Below are positions 8,497-11,768 of a stretch of 11,768 nt of DNA, piece after piece. The notes beneath the pieces were generated by a model that worked only from the letters and a program-made list of their open reading frames with translations, did no database searches and had not been told where the DNA came from. Source of the DNA: Isohypsibius dastychi. Its lineage: Eukaryota > Tardigrada > Eutardigrada > Parachela > Isohypsibiidae. A program made the translations under genes and the position numbers. The DNA lies in the NCBI GenBank assembly GCA_034696485.1, contig JAQIWT010001236.1:1-11768 (forward strand). Direction: 5' to 3'. Numbering within the stretch: position 1 is the stretch's first letter; each line of letters begins with the position of its first letter.

Positions 8497-10727
8497 ATGT
8501 CCATGAATCCTCCTTTCCACTTTCGTGGACCTTTCATGGCAAGAGTATGGCTGCTTGTAGCTCTGGCCATAATAGGCGTCCAGATGCTCTTTGTTATCAA
8601 TTTGTTATCATCCCCAAATGACCCTGCTATCATCGAGAACCCCTCAAATGTCGACAGTCATTCCGTCCAGCTTCCTGTTGCAGACAAACTACAGCAAACC
8701 GCCGATGAGCCAGCTGAATCAGAGAACGCTATCGATACAAATGTCCACCCAGAAAAGGAGTATCCGAAAGAAACGTTGAAAGTTCCAGCGCTTGAAGAAC
8801 GAGGTGGGCAGCAGAGTGATCTGTTGGGATCTCTTGGTCAGTTAATGGGTGGGAACTTGAACGCTGGACTTCCTATTGGTGGTTCCGGGGACAACAGCCA
8901 GATTTTCAACTTCCTGCAACAATCAGTCATGGAGCAATTTACTGGAGGTGACTTGGCAGTTTCCAACTCCAAACTAGAAGGAATGGAGGTCAGGGCAGGA
9001 GCTCAATCAAAACTGTCTCAACTGATGCCCCTCTTGACGATGCTACCCATGCTGCTGGGGTCGTCTGGAAAAACAGGTGGTGGTGCTGTCAAATGGGATA
9101 AGTACATGCCTTTGTTGGAGAGAATGGAAAAGTTTGCGCAGTTCTGCACGAGGTCGTTCCAGGTCTGACATTTCAGCGTACCTCTTGCACCTTCCCATTA
9201 ACATGATGTTTTGCTTGTTGTAGAGAACAGTCATTGATATGAAAACGAAATACCCGGACAAAGCTAAACAACCGTCTTTCAGCAGTGCAGTGGCTATGAA
9301 AGGTTTCTTCCGGATATTCGCTGGTGAAGATCAACAAGAAGATTTCCTCGAAATGGCTGATCAGGCATATGACCTTCTAGACGCACTCGGATTAACAGAC
9401 CATGTCATTGACTTGATGTCCGGTAGGCTGTATGATCAGATGTCAACAGGGATTGGTTCTGGCACTGGTGGAAAGTTTGACCTAGCTTCGATACTTTTAC
9501 CATCAAAGTTGAAACCAGTGACCACAACTGCGAAGATTGATCCCGATGCAGAAACCGAGGAAGACGACGAAGATGGCGGCAAATCTGCCTTCGTGTCAAA
9601 CGAACACTTTGAAAGTATTATGGAACTGTATGATGCGTGGTTTCGGGATGACGAAGCTGGAAACCAAAATATTGCCAAGATGGAGCTTAATGGGAGATCT
9701 TTCCTTCAAACATGGTAAAGATTAGTATGAACTGAATTTGTGAGAAGGTCACCACTTTCCAACATGATTTTGATAATTCCTTTTTCATGACGATTGCAAA
9801 AAAACGGATGTTTTTTGCAGGTATGAATCCATGCGGCGTTATGGTCGTGAGAAAGGAAAAGTCCACGCACAAAAATTCTCCAGTACGGAATTTGACAAGT
9901 TCATGGAATCAATCGAAGTCCCGTATTCAAACATTCTGGACTTTTATTATCCGATCAAAAACGATGGTTTTTGTGGTTCGTCGAAGCTGGAGCTGTTAAT
10001 CGTCGTGATTTCCAAAACTCAGCATTTGTCTCTTCGGAACGCCATTCGGCAAACGTGGGGAGGAAATTTGGCGGTTGACATGAAACTTGTGTTTCTCTTG
10101 ACGGACCGGGACGAAGACCGAGACATTGTCAAGATCGAATCTGACACATTTGGCGATATTGTGACAGTGGACGTTCCTCAGACTTATGAGTATGTCACAA
10201 GAAAAGCCCTAGTGACTTTGGATTGGCCATCCCGCTTTTGTTCGTCGGCCAAATATATTTTGAAAACGACTGACAGTTCGTATGTCAACCTGGCTCTGCT
10301 ACGGAATGAGCTGGGGCCTTCGCTTGTGGGAAACATTGTTGAAAACGAGAAGGTTGAGCGGGTGCCTCTCAAACTGAACCATTTATTTTACGACGAATAT
10401 CCGTATGATATTTATCCGCCTTACTTGAAAGATTTCGGATTCATCATGGATATGGCGTTTGCGAAGAACGGAGTTGTTGTTGCGAAAGATTTTCCGTTGA
10501 TTCGAACCGATGACTTTGCGATTACCGGTATCCTTTCGGCGAAGTTAAAGGTTCTTCCGGAGAGCTTCAAGAAACATCCGGTGACGAAACTGCTTGATAT
10601 TCCGTGGGAGGACTCGCAAAAAAGTGGATCAATTATTTGTAAACACAAGGGCAGTTCTGTTTTTAGTGGAAAACTAGCTGCGGACCAAATGCATTTTATT
10701 CAGAGATCCTTGAAAACATGTACATAA
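8497..10727 (+). CDS. Type II membrane protein with GT31 galactosyltransferase-like domain, DxD lost
   Basis: Three exons: 8497-9162, 9224-9714, 9821-10727; 2064 nt, 687 aa. The start is the first in-frame ATG; others follow at 8503 and 8536. A short N-terminal tail leads into one membrane segment (about residues 17-37), the layout of Golgi type II glycosyltransferases. Residues about 38-440 are a long stem: an acidic/polar stretch, a hydrophobic Leu/Met/Pro run (173-188) and a helical-looking region (about 200-290), none of which I recognise. The C-terminal domain (about 440-687) matches beta-1,3-galactosyltransferases: LLIVVIS, then RNAIRQTWGG (458-467), FCSSAKYILKT (525-535), YPPYLKDFGFIM (584-595) and TDDFAITG (615-622). 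At the DxD position (usually KTDxDxFVN) it reads KTTDSSYVN, so both metal-binding aspartates are replaced. Activity is therefore doubtful. The donor GTCTGA at 9163 is weak, but phase and frame fit. Usual GT31 enzymes are about 300-420 aa. Confidence 0.82.
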
Positions 10728-10823
10728 TGCGTAGACTATAAACCGTTAGCGAAGTAAACGTCAAACGAAACTCGCTTATCCTGGGCTATTCACGATTGTA
10801 TATTTCAACAGTGCATATTTGGA

Positions 10824-10935
10824 ATTAAAGGGTTTCAATTTAAGATACCGGTCATGCAAGGTCAAAACATTATTCATAACATAAATTAACGGAAGCGATT
10901 TCCAACATCGAGACCTCCGGTCAAGACGGAATAAA
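10824..10935 (+). terminator. Candidate poly(A) signals of the GT31-like gene
   Basis: ATTAAA at 10824-10829 and AATAAA at 10930-10935 lie about 100 and 200 bases after the stop at 10725-10727. Either could serve; the second is the canonical hexamer. Confidence 0.45.
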
Positions 10936-11312
10936 TCGTAGAGAACTGGAAAACACAGAGTTGCTGTGATTGTAGAACACTGAGTGCTTCTTCGTTTTGA
11001 GCGAAATCGGTTTTGCAAAATTTTGACAGAACACGAGTACTACACTGTATGTAATGACCGTTTTACTGTGAGGAATTCAGGACAGTTCTGGTGGGATATG
11101 TTATTTGTCTGTCACGGGTTGGAGCAAGCCGGAAGGAGAAGAGCTAACAAAGAAGCCAGTACACTAAGAATGGGATTCGAAATACGGTTTAGGTTGAGAG
11201 AATAATTGTTTTAAACCAACTCGCTGGTTGGTCAAAACTCGTCCAGCTTCTGAACAGATGCAATTGAGATCAGTTGGAGTTGAACAGTCACAGTATGCAT
11301 TTGCCATAGTTC
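10936..11312. other. Non-coding stretch
   Basis: No domain-bearing frame on either strand. A plus-strand ATG frame at 10984-11205 gives 73 residues of irregular composition with no recognisable motif. A minus-strand frame about 11170-11360 contains CDC and CIC pairs but has no clear start. A small inverted repeat, ACCAAC-TCGCTG-GTTGGT, lies near 11215-11232. Confidence 0.4.
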
Positions 11313-11768
11313 TCACTGCAACCTTTCCAACTGACAATGGTGACCTTTCAGAATACGTCTTTTCTGCGTAAAAAAAACCCCCACTACAATCCTAATTGTC
11401 GAGATTCATCATCGAGATTCAAGGAATTGCTTGAAATTCTGAGTTATCTTGTTCCCAGTCCCGAACCAATATGGGCAGTCACCTATGAACATCTCAGAAC
11501 TACGTAAGGTGCGACCGATGATTCGATTCGTGACCAATTTAAGTGTTCTGCAACAAATCGCATAGCACAATGAAAGGCGAGGTTTCCCTAGTGTGCGAAT
11601 GATAATTTTATCGCGATACAGTACGTACATACTGCAGCAGGGTTGATGAACTCGAGTCGAGACACATGGCGGTCTAGAAAATCATATCCAACATGGGGCT
11701 GATTTACGCAACTGGCTTGACCAGTTTGATTCACAACAACACGTTCATCCACACATAACTTACTCTCG
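11313..11768 (-). CDS. Doubtful 3' end of a minus-strand gene running off the window
   Basis: From the right edge the minus strand is open from 11768 to 11633, giving about 45 residues of varied composition (for example VNQTGQASCVNQPHVGYDF). It ends exactly at a consensus donor, GTATGT. About 270 bases on, a T-rich acceptor ending ACGCAG at 11364-11365 opens a 51-nt final exon (11313-11363) in the same phase, ending KGHHCQLERLQ and stop. The splice sites and frame agree, but I recognise no family and no poly(A) signal is obvious, so it may be chance. Confidence 0.25.
11409..11630 (-). mobile_element. Decayed non-LTR retrotransposon reverse-transcriptase fragment (possible)
   Basis: A minus-strand frame holds, in the correct order, pieces that resemble the fingers/palm part of LINE-type reverse transcriptases. 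VLYRDK stands where the family has a V-LYKKGDK-like block. LSLCYA and LKLVTNRI stand for the RGISLCNxxYK...NRL block. IGDCPYWFGTG, then Q and FLE, stand for the IIGDxQYGFRxG...RQILE block, with about three residues missing. The conserved Arg/Gly residues are partly lost, the frame ends in stops at about 11406, and neither ends nor target-site duplications are visible. If real, it is a short dead remnant. The comparison is from memory of the family pattern. Confidence 0.4.

Noticed and set aside
10984-11205. 73-residue plus-strand frame after the GT31-like gene
   Set aside because: Irregular composition, no motif, and no splice or poly(A) context.

Overview
This is a nuclear window from a small-genome animal. 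The genes are split by many short introns, mostly about 52 to 66 bases with GT-AG ends, and the 3' ends carry AATAAA-type signals. I see no bacterial operon structure, Shine-Dalgarno sites, rRNA, tRNA or CRISPR. The predicted proteins (a carbonic-anhydrase-related protein with invertebrate-like sequence, ubinuclein, a GT31-type Golgi protein) fit a protostome invertebrate, probably an ecdysozoan such as an arthropod or tardigrade. The sequence alone does not fix the taxon.

Layout, left to right. (1) 463-2111, plus strand: the 3' eight exons of a catalytically dead carbonic anhydrase-related protein (CA10/CA11 type); the 5' end lies outside the window or in a poorly resolved stretch at 1-462. 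(2) 2434-5499, minus strand: a complete nine-exon ubinuclein/yemanuclein gene, the HIRA-complex histone H3.3 chaperone subunit, 863 codons. Genes 1 and 2 converge, and their poly(A) signals cross, so their 3' UTRs probably overlap. (3) 5500-6253: intergenic, no convincing gene. (4) 6310-7619, minus strand: a secreted, cysteine-poor, Gly/Ala/Ser/Gln-rich repeat protein of 357 aa, with five exons all joined in phase 1 and a TATA box. I do not recognise the family. (5) 7620-8496: a divergent promoter region holding a perfect nuclear-receptor-like inverted repeat. (6) 8497-10727, plus strand: a 687-aa type II membrane protein with a C-terminal GT31 galactosyltransferase-like domain that lacks the acidic residues of the DxD motif and carries a long unrecognised stem. 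(7) 10728-11768: mostly non-coding, with a decayed non-LTR reverse-transcriptase-like segment on the minus strand and a doubtful 3' end of another minus-strand gene at the right edge.

The genes are functionally unrelated (synaptic/extracellular CARP, chromatin assembly, secreted matrix-like protein, Golgi enzyme or pseudo-enzyme). There is no sign of an operon. All exon models were derived by hand from splice sites and reading-frame continuity; every junction reported for the four main genes keeps the frame. The most unusual items are the repeat protein with its exon-duplication structure and the GT31 protein with a lost metal-binding motif.
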